Below, piece after piece: positions 55,464-63,764 of a DNA stretch of 64,000 bases. Each line of letters begins with the position of its first letter. Within the stretch, counting starts at the first letter, position 1. Origin of the DNA: Pseudomonas sp. ANT_H12B (GTDB taxonomy: Bacteria; Pseudomonadota; Gammaproteobacteria; Pseudomonadales; Pseudomonadaceae); NCBI RefSeq assembly GCF_008369325.1, contig NZ_VOBI01000006.1, positions 186,001 to 250,000 on the forward strand, given 5' to 3'. Both the position numbers and the translations under genes were made by a program. Under the pieces are notes generated by a model. That model searched no databases. It saw nothing but the letters and a program-made list of their open reading frames with translations, and was not told where the DNA came from.

Positions 55464-55492
55464 TTGGACGCTAGGAGTGGTGTAGATATAAT
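55464..55492 (+). promoter_or_regulatory. Near-consensus sigma-70 promoter of ETF-QO
   Basis: TTGGAC (55464-55469) and a perfect TATAAT (55487-55492) are separated by 17 bases. Transcription would start near 55499, giving a leader of about 120 bases before GTG 55620. The PsrA-type site lies directly upstream. Confidence 0.75.
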
Positions 55493-55619
55493 GCGCCACC
55501 TTAGAGAGAAAGGTGGGTTCATCGATTGTCCTTTTCCTGCATTGCGCAGGAATTCATGGATGCGACACCAAACCTCCAATTAGAAAAAAAACTGTTGAGC
55601 CTTGAGTAGGAGATAACCT

Positions 55620-57284
55620 GTGGAACGCGAATACATGGAATTCGACGTGGTCATCGTCGGTGCCGGCCCCGCTGGTCTTTCCGCCGCCTGCCGCTTGAAG
55701 CAAAAGGCCGCCGAAGCCGGTAAGGAAATCAGCGTCTGCGTGGTCGAAAAAGGCTCCGAAGTCGGTGCTCACATTCTTTCAGGGGCGGTGTTCGAACCTC
55801 GCGCCCTGAACGAATTGTTCCCGGACTGGAAAGAACTCGGCGCGCCGCTGCACACGCCGGTCACCCGCGACGACATTTTCGTCCTCAAGAACGCCGACAG
55901 CGCGCAGAAAATTCCTGACCTCTTTGTGCCCAAGACCATGCACAACGAAGGCAACTACATCATATCCCTGGGCAACCTGTGCCGCTGGCTGGCTCAGCAG
56001 GCCGAAAACCTGGGCGTAGAAATCTACCCAGGCTTCGCCGCCCAGGAAGCGCTGTTCGACGAGAATGGTGTGGTTCGCGGGATCATCACCGGCGATCTGG
56101 GCGTTGACCGCGAAGGCAACCCGAAAGAAGGCCTGTACACCCCAGGCATGGAACTGCGTGCCAAGTACACGCTGTTCGCCGAAGGTTGCCGCGGCCACAT
56201 CGGCAAGCAGCTGATCAAGCGCTTCAACCTCGACAGCGATACCGACGCCCAGCACTACGGCATCGGCCTGAAAGAAATCTGGGAAATCGACCCGGCCAAG
56301 CATCAACCAGGCCTGGTGGTCCACACCGCCGGTTGGCCGCTGGACATCATGGGCACCGAGAACACCGGTGGCTCGTTCCTCTATCACCTGGAAAACAACC
56401 AGGTGGTGGTCGGTCTGATCGTTGACCTGTCCTACAGCAACACTTACCTGTCGCCGTTCGACGAGTTCCAGCGCCTAAAGCATCACCCGGTGCTCAAGCA
56501 GTACCTGGAAGGCGGCAAGCGCATCAGCTACGGCGCTCGCGCCATCTGCAAAGGTGGCCTGAACTCGCTGCCGAAAATGGTCTTCAAGGGCGGCGCGCTG
56601 ATCGGTTGCGACCTCGGCACCCTGAACTTCGCCAAGATCAAAGGCAGCCACACCGCCATGAAGTCCGGCATGCTCGCCGCTGAATCCGTGGCCGAGGCGC
56701 TGTTCGCTGAAAAGGACGGCACCGAAGAGCTGACCACCTACGTCGACGCGTTCAAGAAGAGCTGGCTCTATGACGAACTGTTCGCCAGCCGCAACTTCGG
56801 CCCGGCGATCCACAAGTTCGGCGCCATCGTCGGCGGCGGTTTCAACTGGCTCGACCAGAACATCTTCGGCGGCAAACTGCCGTTCACCTTGCACGACACC
56901 AAGCCGGATTACGCTTGCCTCAAGCTTGCGGCCGACTGCAAGAAGATCGACTACCCGAAACCGGACGGCAAGATCAGCTTCGACAAACTCAGCTCGGTGT
57001 TCATCTCGGGTACCAACCATGAAGAAGAGCAGCCGTGCCACCTGAAGCTGACCGATCCGAGCATCCCGATTGCCAAGAACCTGCCGCTGTACGATGAGCC
57101 TGCCCAGCGTTACTGCCCGGCCGGCGTGTACGAAGTGGTGACCAAGGAAGACGGCGAGAAGCGCTTCCAGATCAACGCCCAGAACTGCGTTCACTGCAAG
57201 ACCTGCGACATCAAGGACCCTGCACAGAACATCACCTGGGTGGCGCCGGAAGGCTCTGGCGGCCCGACTTACCCGAACATGTAA
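55620..57284 (+). CDS. Electron transfer flavoprotein-ubiquinone oxidoreductase
   Basis: ETF-QO passes electrons from reduced ETF to ubiquinone at the inner membrane. The GTG start at 55620 has AGGAG 7 bases upstream and gives 554 residues. The FAD motif VVIVGAGPAGLSAACRLK is near residue 9, GAHILSGAVFEPRALNELFP near residue 50, and GCDLGTLNFAKIKGSHTAMK near residue 330. The C-terminal 4Fe-4S cluster cysteines lie in RYCPAGVYEV and NCVHCKTCDIKDP. Its divergent partner is etfBA. A terminator follows. Confidence 0.97.
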   Translation: MEREYMEFDVVIVGAGPAGLSAACRLKQKAAEAGKEISVCVVEKGSEVGAHILSGAVFEPRALNELFPDWKELGAPLHTPVTRDDIFVLKNADSAQKIPDLFVPKTMHNEGNYIISLGNLCRWLAQQAENLGVEIYPGFAAQEALFDENGVVRGIITGDLGVDREGNPKEGLYTPGMELRAKYTLFAEGCRGHIGKQLIKRFNLDSDTDAQHYGIGLKEIWEIDPAKHQPGLVVHTAGWPLDIMGTENTGGSFLYHLENNQVVVGLIVDLSYSNTYLSPFDEFQRLKHHPVLKQYLEGGKRISYGARAICKGGLNSLPKMVFKGGALIGCDLGTLNFAKIKGSHTAMKSGMLAAESVAEALFAEKDGTEELTTYVDAFKKSWLYDELFASRNFGPAIHKFGAIVGGGFNWLDQNIFGGKLPFTLHDTKPDYACLKLAADCKKIDYPKPDGKISFDKLSSVFISGTNHEEEQPCHLKLTDPSIPIAKNLPLYDEPAQRYCPAGVYEVVTKEDGEKRFQINAQNCVHCKTCDIKDPAQNITWVAPEGSGGPTYPNM

Positions 57285-57303
57285 GTCGAATGCCTGAACA
57301 TCG

Positions 57304-57327
57304 AGGCTCCCGAATGGGGGCCTTTTT
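57304..57327 (+). terminator. Terminator after ETF-QO
   Basis: AGGCTCCC (57304-57311) pairs with GGGGGCCT (57316-57323, one G-T pair) around GAAT, followed by T5 overlapping the stem end at 57323-57327. It lies 20 bases after the stop. Confidence 0.85.
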
Positions 57328-57356
57328 GTTGCCCGCCATTTACTCCACACCACAAT

Positions 57357-57411
57357 CCCCCTGTAGGAGTGAGCCTGCTCGCGATTGCGGTAGGCTCACT
57401 CCTACAGGGGG
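57357..57411. repeat. Diverged REP-like palindrome
   Basis: CCCCCTGTAGGAGTGAGCCT (57357-57376) and AGGCTCACTCCTACAGGGGG (57392-57411) are perfectly complementary over 20 bases with a 15-base loop containing GCTCGCGATTGC. It resembles a REP with GTAGGAGTGAGC in place of GTGGGAGCGAGC and lacks the usual spacing of a REP pair. Confidence 0.75.
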
Positions 57412-57424
57412 GATCATCGCCAAC

Positions 57425-58312
57425 TTAAGCGGCGCGTTCGTCACCGGGATTACGTTCGAAGTAGCGCTTGTACTCGCGACTGAACTGCGACGTACTTTGA
57501 TACCCGACCCGATGCGCCACCTGCGCCACGCCCAGCCCCTCGGCAAGCAACAACTGCTGCGCCTTGAGCAAGCGCAAGCGCTTCAAGTACTGCACCGGCG
57601 ACAACAAGGTGCTGCGCTTGAAATGCTCATGAAACGTCGATGCACTCATGTTCGCGCAGCTGGCCAGCGTCTCCACATTCAATGGCTCGGTGAAATGCCC
57701 GTGCAAATGATTGAGCGAGGCGGCTATCCGGGCGAACTGCCCCTGCTGTTCCACCAATGCGCGCAACACATCAGCCTGCGGCCCCCGCAATGCCACGAAC
57801 AACAACTCACGCAACCGCGCCTGCCCCATGACCTGGCATTCCAGCGGATCGTGCAGACAGCGCAACAACCGTTCAACACAACCGCGCATCCCGTCATCGA
57901 GCACTGCCGAGGTCATGGACTCCGGCGTCTGCGCAGGAATATTGCGCCCCGGCACCAGCCCCATGGCCAACACCAGCTCACCAAGCAACACCCGGTCGAT
58001 GGCGATGGAAACCCCCAACATCGGCCCATCCGGCGCCGAAAACGTTTCACACTCAAAAGGCACCGGCAATGCCTGAATCAGATAGTGCCCCGCGCCATAT
58101 TCCAGCGTTCGCGCCCCCAGATACGCGAGTTTGCTGCCTTGGGCGATGATCACCAGGCTCGGCTCGTAAATCTGCGGGCCACGGGCCACGTCGCAACTGG
58201 CGCGCAGCACCTGCACGCCTGGCAACGCCGTGGGGGCGAAACCGTCGCGCGTGGTCAGTGGCTGGATCAGTGAAACGAGGGTGGCATTGGCATCGAGATG
58301 ACGGGTCAGCAT
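57425..58312 (-). CDS. AraC-family transcriptional regulator
   Basis: The start is ATG 58312 (MLTRHLDANATLVSLIQPLT), giving 295 residues; an upstream frame is longer but less likely. The N-terminal cupin-like effector domain is about residues 20-165 (VIIAQGSKLAYLGARTLEYG). The C-terminal double helix-turn-helix is about 195-290 (LASCANMSASTFHEHFKRST, LGVAQVAHRVGYQSTSQFSR). Regulators of this AraC_N class often control divergent oxidoreductase genes. It diverges from a zinc alcohol dehydrogenase, its probable target. The inducer is unknown. Confidence 0.9.
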   Translation of the reverse strand: MLTRHLDANATLVSLIQPLTTRDGFAPTALPGVQVLRASCDVARGPQIYEPSLVIIAQGSKLAYLGARTLEYGAGHYLIQALPVPFECETFSAPDGPMLGVSIAIDRVLLGELVLAMGLVPGRNIPAQTPESMTSAVLDDGMRGCVERLLRCLHDPLECQVMGQARLRELLFVALRGPQADVLRALVEQQGQFARIAASLNHLHGHFTEPLNVETLASCANMSASTFHEHFKRSTLLSPVQYLKRLRLLKAQQLLLAEGLGVAQVAHRVGYQSTSQFSREYKRYFERNPGDERAA

Positions 58313-58403
58313 GGGGAGCTCTTCACAGCAAAAAAGTCGCAGAAATCGGGATGAAAGCATCATCGCAGGTCTGATGGCGCATTTGATCAATCGAAAGCTG
58401 ATA

Positions 58404-58432
58404 CCGGAGGATTAGGCATGACACCCGGAGGA
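58404..58432. promoter_or_regulatory. Direct repeats between the AraC gene and the alcohol dehydrogenase gene
   Basis: CCGGAGGA occurs at 58404-58411 and again at 58425-58432, exactly 21 bases apart, which places both on the same DNA face. AraC-family regulators usually bind such tandem half-sites. The repeats lie 74-102 bases before the dehydrogenase ATG. Confidence 0.4.
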
Positions 58433-58506
58433 ATCGCCATCGCCGGTGATCGATGCGGCGCCCAGAATGGCCCACCTCACCTGTCACTGCTTTTGCGAGG
58501 TTCCTC

Positions 58507-59559
58507 ATGTACACCGCCATCGGTTATGCCGCCCAGTCAGCCACCACTCCCCTCGCCCCCGTGAAATTCGAACGCCGCAGCCCTCGGGCCGACGACGTTG
58601 CGATCGATATTCTCTACTGCGGCGTCTGCCATTCCGACATCCATCAGGCACGCAACGAGTGGGGCATTGCCGTTTACCCGCTGATGCCCGGCCACGAGAT
58701 CGTAGGCAAAGTTACCGCCGTTGGTGCGAACGTCACCCAGCACAAAGTCGGCGATCTGGTTGGCGTCGGCTGCATGGTTGATTCGTGCCGCAGTTGCGAA
58801 GCCTGCCAATCGAACCTCGAGCAATACTGCCTCGAAGGTCCGACCATGACCTACGCCACCCCGGACCGGGTTGATGGCAGCAACACCATGGGCGGCTATT
58901 CCGACAGCATCGTGGTCAGCGAACACTTCGTTGTGCGCATCCCGGAAAAACTCGACTTGGCCAGCGCCGCGCCGATCCTCTGCGCCGGCATCACCACCTA
59001 TTCGCCGCTCAAGCACTACGGCGTCAAGGCTGGCGACAAGGTCGGGATTCTCGGCATGGGCGGCCTCGGCCACATGGGCATCAAGTTCGCCAAGGCGATG
59101 GGCGCTGAAGTCACGCTGTTCACCCGCTCGGCGAGCAAGGCTGAAGAAGGTCGTCGCCAAGGTGCGGACCACGTGATCGTGTCCACCGATGCCGAACAGA
59201 TGAAGGCCGCGGCAGGACATTTCGACTTCCTGCTGGACACCATTCCGGTGCAGCACGACCTCAATCCCTACCTCGATACGTTGCGTTTCGACGGCGTGCA
59301 TATTCTGGTGGGCCTGATCGAACCGGTCGATCCACCGGTCCACGCCGGCAAACTGGTGATGAGCCGTCGCGTATTGGCTGGCTCGCTGATCGGCGGCATC
59401 GCAGAAACCCAGGAAGTGCTGGATTTCTGCGCCGAGCACAACATCACCTGCGATATCGAAATGCTCGACATCCGCCAGATCAACGAAGCGTTCACCCGCA
59501 TGATTGCCGGTGACGTGAAGTATCGCTTCGTGATCGACATGGCGACGCTGAAGGTCTAA
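58507..59559 (+). CDS. Zinc-dependent NAD(P) alcohol dehydrogenase (YahK/CAD type)
   Basis: The start ATG 58507 has GAGG 6 bases upstream and gives 350 residues (MYTAIGYAAQSATTPLAPVK). Catalytic-zinc residues occur in YCGVCHSDIHQARNEWG near residue 38 and PGHEIVGKVTAVG near residue 60. The structural-zinc cysteines are in GCMVDSCRSCEACQSNLEQY near residue 90. The nucleotide motif GILGMGGLGHMGIKFAKAMG is near residue 180. Family members reduce aldehydes broadly with NADPH. It overlaps the convergent IclR gene by 4 bases at their stops. Confidence 0.92.
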   Translation: MYTAIGYAAQSATTPLAPVKFERRSPRADDVAIDILYCGVCHSDIHQARNEWGIAVYPLMPGHEIVGKVTAVGANVTQHKVGDLVGVGCMVDSCRSCEACQSNLEQYCLEGPTMTYATPDRVDGSNTMGGYSDSIVVSEHFVVRIPEKLDLASAAPILCAGITTYSPLKHYGVKAGDKVGILGMGGLGHMGIKFAKAMGAEVTLFTRSASKAEEGRRQGADHVIVSTDAEQMKAAAGHFDFLLDTIPVQHDLNPYLDTLRFDGVHILVGLIEPVDPPVHAGKLVMSRRVLAGSLIGGIAETQEVLDFCAEHNITCDIEMLDIRQINEAFTRMIAGDVKYRFVIDMATLKV

Positions 59560-60359
59560 ACCTTAGCGCCGAGCTCTGCCGAGAGCCGAGCCGTGACCCC
59601 TTTGATCAAGGGAATCAGCTCGGCCATTTTCTCCAGCGGCATGTAAGGCACGGTGCTGGCGATGCTGATGCCGGCGACGATGCGCTTGCTGGCATCGCGG
59701 ATCGGCGCCGCCACGCAGCGGATCGACGGTTCATTGTCTTCCAGATCGAAGGCGTAACCGCCCGCCACGTACTCGACCATGCGCTGCTGAAACTGCTCCC
59801 AGGACTGCTCCGGGTGCTGCGGCCAAAACTGATTTTTCCCACCGGCCGGCAGGCTGACTTCGTATAGCCGTTTCCAGTCTTCCTGCAAGTCATCAAGCAT
59901 CAACGCCTTGCCGATCCCGGTGCGCGCCAATGGCATGCGATGACCGACCCGCGAGCGCATTTCCGGGCCATTGCGCCCCGGATTCTTGTGCAGGTACAGC
60001 ACCTCGTCACCCTCGCGAATCGCCAGGTGAATGGTGTCGCCGGTCAACGCCGACAACTCATCCAGATATGGCCCGGCCAGGGTCACCAGCGGCAGTTCTT
60101 CCCGCGCCTGGAAACCCAGCTCGATCAACTTCGGCCCCAGCAAATAACCGACTTGCGGCACCACCCGCAGATAACGCTCGTCCACCAGGCAACTGGCCAG
60201 ACGATGCGTGGTGCTGCGCGTCGTGCCAATCAGCCGGGCGATTTCCTTGAGATCACGGGCGCCACTGGCCACGGCTTGAACCACACCCAAACCACGAAGC
60301 AGTGTCTGGGTGCCGGTCGGCGCGGCGTCCTTGGCGATTTTTGGGGCGTCTTCCTGCAT
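59556..60359 (-). CDS. IclR-family regulator, likely of galactonate use
   Basis: The 267-residue protein has an N-terminal winged helix (about 17-80; LRGLGVVQAVASGARDLKEI, IGTTRSTTHRLASCLVDERY) and the C-terminal IclR effector domain (about 95-260; RTGIGKALM near residue 145, RCVAAPIRDASKRIVAGISI near residue 220). It follows the MFS transporter on the same strand after 60 bases, at the end of a dgo cluster, so it is the obvious candidate regulator. Galactonate or KDGal as the effector is an inference. Its last bases overlap the alcohol dehydrogenase stop. Confidence 0.9.
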   Translation of the reverse strand: MQEDAPKIAKDAAPTGTQTLLRGLGVVQAVASGARDLKEIARLIGTTRSTTHRLASCLVDERYLRVVPQVGYLLGPKLIELGFQAREELPLVTLAGPYLDELSALTGDTIHLAIREGDEVLYLHKNPGRNGPEMRSRVGHRMPLARTGIGKALMLDDLQEDWKRLYEVSLPAGGKNQFWPQHPEQSWEQFQQRMVEYVAGGYAFDLEDNEPSIRCVAAPIRDASKRIVAGISIASTVPYMPLEKMAELIPLIKGVTARLSAELGAKV

Positions 60360-60419
60360 ATCCAGCCTTTACCGTTGAGCGAGTGAACGGGCGGCATTAT
60401 GGTCGCCCGAATGCCGCCA

Positions 60420-61730
60420 CTACAACTTGATACGCTCGACTTTGCCGACCAGCAAGATGTAGGAAAGCGCGCCAATCAACGCCAGAACCGAGATATAGGT
60501 AATCGCCGGGGCGAACGAATCACCGGTAGCCAGGAAACCGATGACAATCGGCGTGGTAATCGCCGACAGGTTGCCGATGAAGTTAAACACCCCACCGGTC
60601 AATCCGAGCAATCGCGCCGGGGCCAACGTTGACACCAGCGACCAGGTGATCGAAGCCAACCCGTTACCGAAGAACGCCAACGCGAGGAAGGCAATCACCA
60701 GCGGTGTCGACTCGACGAAGTTGGCGCCGATGATCGAAGTGGAAATCAGCAGGCCACCAATGATCGGCAACTTGCGGGCGAAACCCACGGTGTAACCGCG
60801 GCGGATCAACCAGTCGGAGAAGAACCCGGAACAGAGCACACCGACGAAGGCGGCGAGAAATGGCAGCGACGCCAACAGGCCGGACTTGATGAAGTCCATG
60901 CCGCGATATTTCACCAGATAGGTCGGGAACCACGTCAGAAAAAACCACAACGTCGAGTTGAGGCAGAACTGGCCGAGGTAAATACCCCATAACTTACGTT
61001 TGGTCAGCACGATGCCAAGGTCGGTCCAGCTGAATTTGGCTTTGACTTTGGCTTGTTCAGCCTGGATATCCACCAACCCGCCGCCCTCGCGGATCAGCTC
61101 GATTTCAGCGTCATTGGCGCCTTTGAAATCCCGTGGCTCGCGATATACCGCGTACCAGATCACCGCCCAGAGAATGCCCACCGCACCGGTGCTGACAAAC
61201 ACCATGTGCCAGCCATATTGATGCTGCAGCCAGGCCAGTACCGGTGTCAGGAACGCCAGACCGACGAACTGCCCGGAGGTGTAGAAACCGATGGCCGTGG
61301 CGCGCTCGCGCTCAGGGAACCAGGTGGTGACCACGCGGCTGTTGATCGGGTACGCCGGCGCTTCCAGGGCACCGACCGCCATGCGCAATACGAACAGTGC
61401 GATGAAGCTGGCGGCGAAGCCGAGCATTACCGTGGCGATCGACCACAGCAGCAACGCAACGCTGTAGAGGATGCGCGGAGGGACCCGGTCCACCAGCCAT
61501 CCGCCGGGGATCTGCATGGCGGCGTAGGTCCAGCCGAACGCGGAGAAAATCAGCCCGACATGGATCGGATCGATGCCCAGTTCGCTGGTCAGCGCCGGGG
61601 CGGCGATGGACAGGTTGCTGCGGTCCAGATAGTTGATCACCACGGTGATAAACAGCAGGACCATGATGAAAAAACGCTTGCGGCTGGGCGTCACCAACGA
61701 CGCCTGCCCGGTTAGGGTTTGCGGTTGCAT
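60420..61730 (-). CDS. MFS transporter, probable D-galactonate permease
   Basis: The 436-residue protein has 12 hydrophobic segments and the anion:cation symporter (ACS) subfamily features: NYLDRSNLSIAAPALTSELG near residue 34, GWTYAAMQIPGGWLVDRVPP near residue 66, and APAYPINSRVVTTWFPERER near residue 123. DgoT, GudP and GarP transporters share these. Position between dgoD and the IclR gene supports galactonate uptake by proton symport. GAGG lies 7 bases before ATG 61730. It is separated from dgoD by a REP pair. Confidence 0.88.
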   Translation of the reverse strand: MQPQTLTGQASLVTPSRKRFFIMVLLFITVVINYLDRSNLSIAAPALTSELGIDPIHVGLIFSAFGWTYAAMQIPGGWLVDRVPPRILYSVALLLWSIATVMLGFAASFIALFVLRMAVGALEAPAYPINSRVVTTWFPERERATAIGFYTSGQFVGLAFLTPVLAWLQHQYGWHMVFVSTGAVGILWAVIWYAVYREPRDFKGANDAEIELIREGGGLVDIQAEQAKVKAKFSWTDLGIVLTKRKLWGIYLGQFCLNSTLWFFLTWFPTYLVKYRGMDFIKSGLLASLPFLAAFVGVLCSGFFSDWLIRRGYTVGFARKLPIIGGLLISTSIIGANFVESTPLVIAFLALAFFGNGLASITWSLVSTLAPARLLGLTGGVFNFIGNLSAITTPIVIGFLATGDSFAPAITYISVLALIGALSYILLVGKVERIKL

Positions 61731-61811
61731 GAGGAGTGCCTCTTCTTATGTTTATTGAGGTCGATGTGAAATCGGGGTTGCCGCAAATCTCCTTTTCCAT
61801 GGAGATCAAAC

Positions 61812-61901
61812 TGTGGGAGCCAGCCTGCTGGCGATAGCGGAGTGTCAGTCACCAAGCATGCTGGGGGTGCCGACCAAATCGCCAGCAGGCTGGTTCCCAC
61901 A
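61812..61901. repeat. REP pair (GCCAGCCTGCTGGC variant)
   Basis: TGTGGGAGCCAGCCTGCTGG on the left and ATCGCCAGCAGGCTGGTTCC on the right form an inverted pair between dgoD and the transporter gene. The hairpin bases differ from the usual GCGAGC but keep pairing. Confidence 0.9.
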
Positions 61902-61927
61902 GGGATTTGCGGTGGGTCAGCGGGAAC

Positions 61928-63076
61928 TCACCACTCGGCAAAACTGCCATCGGCATGACGCCAGATCGGGTTACGCCAGCGGTGGCCGACGGCCGCACGC
62001 TCGATCACATATTCCTCGTTGATCTCGATCCCAAGGCCCGGGCCGTTGGGGATTTTCACGAAGCCTTTGTCGTAATCGAACACCCGCGGATCTTTCACAT
62101 AATCGAGCAGGTCATTGCTCTCGTTGTAGTGGATGCCCAGGCTCTGTTCCTGGATGAACGCGTTGTAGCAAACCGCATCCAGTTGCAGGCACGCCGCCAA
62201 CGCGATCGGGCCCAACGGACAATGCAGCGCCAACGCCACGTCGTAGGCTTCGGCCATGTTGGCGATCTTGCGGGTTTCGGTGATGCCGCCTGCGTGGGAA
62301 GCATCGGGCTGGATGATGTCGACGTAACCTTCGCTGAGCACGCGCTTGAAATCCCAGCGCGAGAACAACCGCTCACCGAGGGCAATCGGGGTGCTGGTCA
62401 GCGGCGCCAGTTCCTTCAGCGCTTCGTAGTTTTCGCTGAGCACCGGCTCTTCGATGAACATCAGTTTGTACGGGTCGAGTTCCTTCATCAGCACCTTGGC
62501 CATGGGCTTGTGCACCCGGCCATGGAAGTCCACGCCAATGCCGACGTTCGGCCCCACCGCATCACGCACGGCGGCGACGTTGGCCAGGGCCAGGTCGACT
62601 TTCTCAAAGGAATCGAGGAATTGCAGCTCTTCGGTGCCGTTCATTTTCACCGCGGTAAACCCACGCTCGACCGCTTCCTTCGCTGCGCGAGCGGTGTCCG
62701 CCGGACGATCGCCGCCGATCCATGAATAGACGCGAATCTTGTCGCGCACCTGACCGCCCAACAAATCACTGACCGACACCCCCAGGGCCTTGCCTTTGAT
62801 GTCCCACAACGCCTGATCAATACCGGCCAGCGCACTCATGTGGATCGCGCCGCCGCGGTAGAAGCCACCGCGATAGAGCACGGTCCAGATGTCTTCGATG
62901 TTGCGTGGGTCTTTGCCGATCAGGTAGTCGGACAATTCTTCAACGGCGGCAGCGACGGTGTGTGCGCGGCCTTCGACCACAGGCTCGCCCCAGCCGGTCA
63001 CGCCTTCGTCGGTTTCGACCTTGAGGAAGCACCAGCGCGGCGGAACGATGAAGGTGGTCAGTTTGGTGATTTTCAT
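61928..63076 (-). CDS. dgoD: D-galactonate dehydratase
   Basis: DgoD dehydrates D-galactonate to 2-keto-3-deoxygalactonate. The 382-residue length matches the enolase-superfamily GalD group. The magnesium ligands and catalytic histidines are visible: [11 protein letters not shown] (Asp/His near residues 183-185), [10 protein letters not shown] (Glu209 region), [10 protein letters not shown] (Glu235 region), QPDASHAGG, and [12 protein letters not shown] (His285 region). [20 protein letters not shown] opens the protein. It follows dgoA by 48 bases on the minus strand. Confidence 0.95.
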   Translation of the reverse strand: MKITKLTTFIVPPRWCFLKVETDEGVTGWGEPVVEGRAHTVAAAVEELSDYLIGKDPRNIEDIWTVLYRGGFYRGGAIHMSALAGIDQALWDIKGKALGVSVSDLLGGQVRDKIRVYSWIGGDRPADTARAAKEAVERGFTAVKMNGTEELQFLDSFEKVDLALANVAAVRDAVGPNVGIGVDFHGRVHKPMAKVLMKELDPYKLMFIEEPVLSENYEALKELAPLTSTPIALGERLFSRWDFKRVLSEGYVDIIQPDASHAGGITETRKIANMAEAYDVALALHCPLGPIALAACLQLDAVCYNAFIQEQSLGIHYNESNDLLDYVKDPRVFDYDKGFVKIPNGPGLGIEINEEYVIERAAVGHRWRNPIWRHADGSFAEW

Positions 63077-63124
63077 CTTGTTGTCTCTCTTGTTAGATGC
63101 AGCGCGCTCGGCGCCAAAAAAGTC

Positions 63125-63745
63125 TTAACGCAGAGCGTTCCATGCAGCGACATACGCCTTGGCGTTCACTGCCACTTCTTCAGGTGTCATACCCGGTTTG
63201 AACAACCCGGAACCCAGTCCGAATCCTTTGACGCCCGCGTCGATAAACACCTGCATGTTGTCCGGCGTGATCCCTCCGACCGGCGCCAGAATGGTTCCGG
63301 CCGGCAATACTGCAAGCCAGGCTTTTACGACGGCGGGGCCCATCTGCTCGGCCGGGAACATCTTCAGCACATCAGCGCCCTCGGCCAATGCGGCAAAGGC
63401 TTCGGTCGGCGTCGCTACACCCGGCGACAAGAACAACCCCGCCGCTTTCGCTGCACGCAACACCTTGGCATCGCTGTGCGGCATGACGATCACCTGACCG
63501 CCCGCCGCTTTCACTTGCTCAACCTGCTCGGGCGTCAACACGGTGCCCGCGCCGATCAGGCAATCGGCGGGCAAGGTACTGCGCAGGATGCGGATACTTT
63601 CGTACGGCTCAGGGGAATTGAGCGGCACTTCGATGACGCGAAATCCGGCGGCGTAAAGGACTTCGCCGATGGCTGCCGCTTCTTGCGGGCGCAGGCCACG
63701 CAGGATCGCGATCAGTCCGTTTTGCGCGAGTGCTTGTTTGAGCAT
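63125..63745 (-). CDS. dgoA: 2-dehydro-3-deoxy-6-phosphogalactonate aldolase
   Basis: DgoA cleaves KDPGal to pyruvate and glyceraldehyde-3-phosphate. The 206-residue protein is a class I aldolase of the KDPG/KDPGal family. GLIAILRGLRPQEAAAIGEV opens the barrel, GAGTVLTPEQVEQVKAAGG is near residue 70, and the Schiff-base lysine lies in GADVLKMFPAEQMGP near residue 125. GGAGG lies upstream of ATG 63745. It lies 19 bases after the dgoK stop, so dgoK-dgoA-dgoD are probably one transcript. Confidence 0.95.
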   Translation of the reverse strand: MLKQALAQNGLIAILRGLRPQEAAAIGEVLYAAGFRVIEVPLNSPEPYESIRILRSTLPADCLIGAGTVLTPEQVEQVKAAGGQVIVMPHSDAKVLRAAKAAGLFLSPGVATPTEAFAALAEGADVLKMFPAEQMGPAVVKAWLAVLPAGTILAPVGGITPDNMQVFIDAGVKGFGLGSGLFKPGMTPEEVAVNAKAYVAAWNALR

Positions 63746-63764
63746 GTCAGACCTCCAGTCAGGT

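Larger units (their letters stand above)
55071..55619. other. Divergent control region of etfBA and ETF-QO
   Basis: The 549-bp gap holds no supported gene. Going left to right it contains a candidate etfB promoter inside a 178-bp segment bounded by inverted repeats (55141-55318), a 26-bp dyad (55362-55387), a PsrA-type operator (55448-55461), and a near-consensus promoter for ETF-QO (55464-55492). The ETF-QO transcript would have a leader of about 120 bases. Confidence 0.6.

Noticed and set aside
13212..61901. Could the repeated palindromes be CRISPR arrays?
   Set aside because: They occur as isolated inverted pairs scattered over 48 kb, not as direct repeats with unique spacers, and there are no cas genes.
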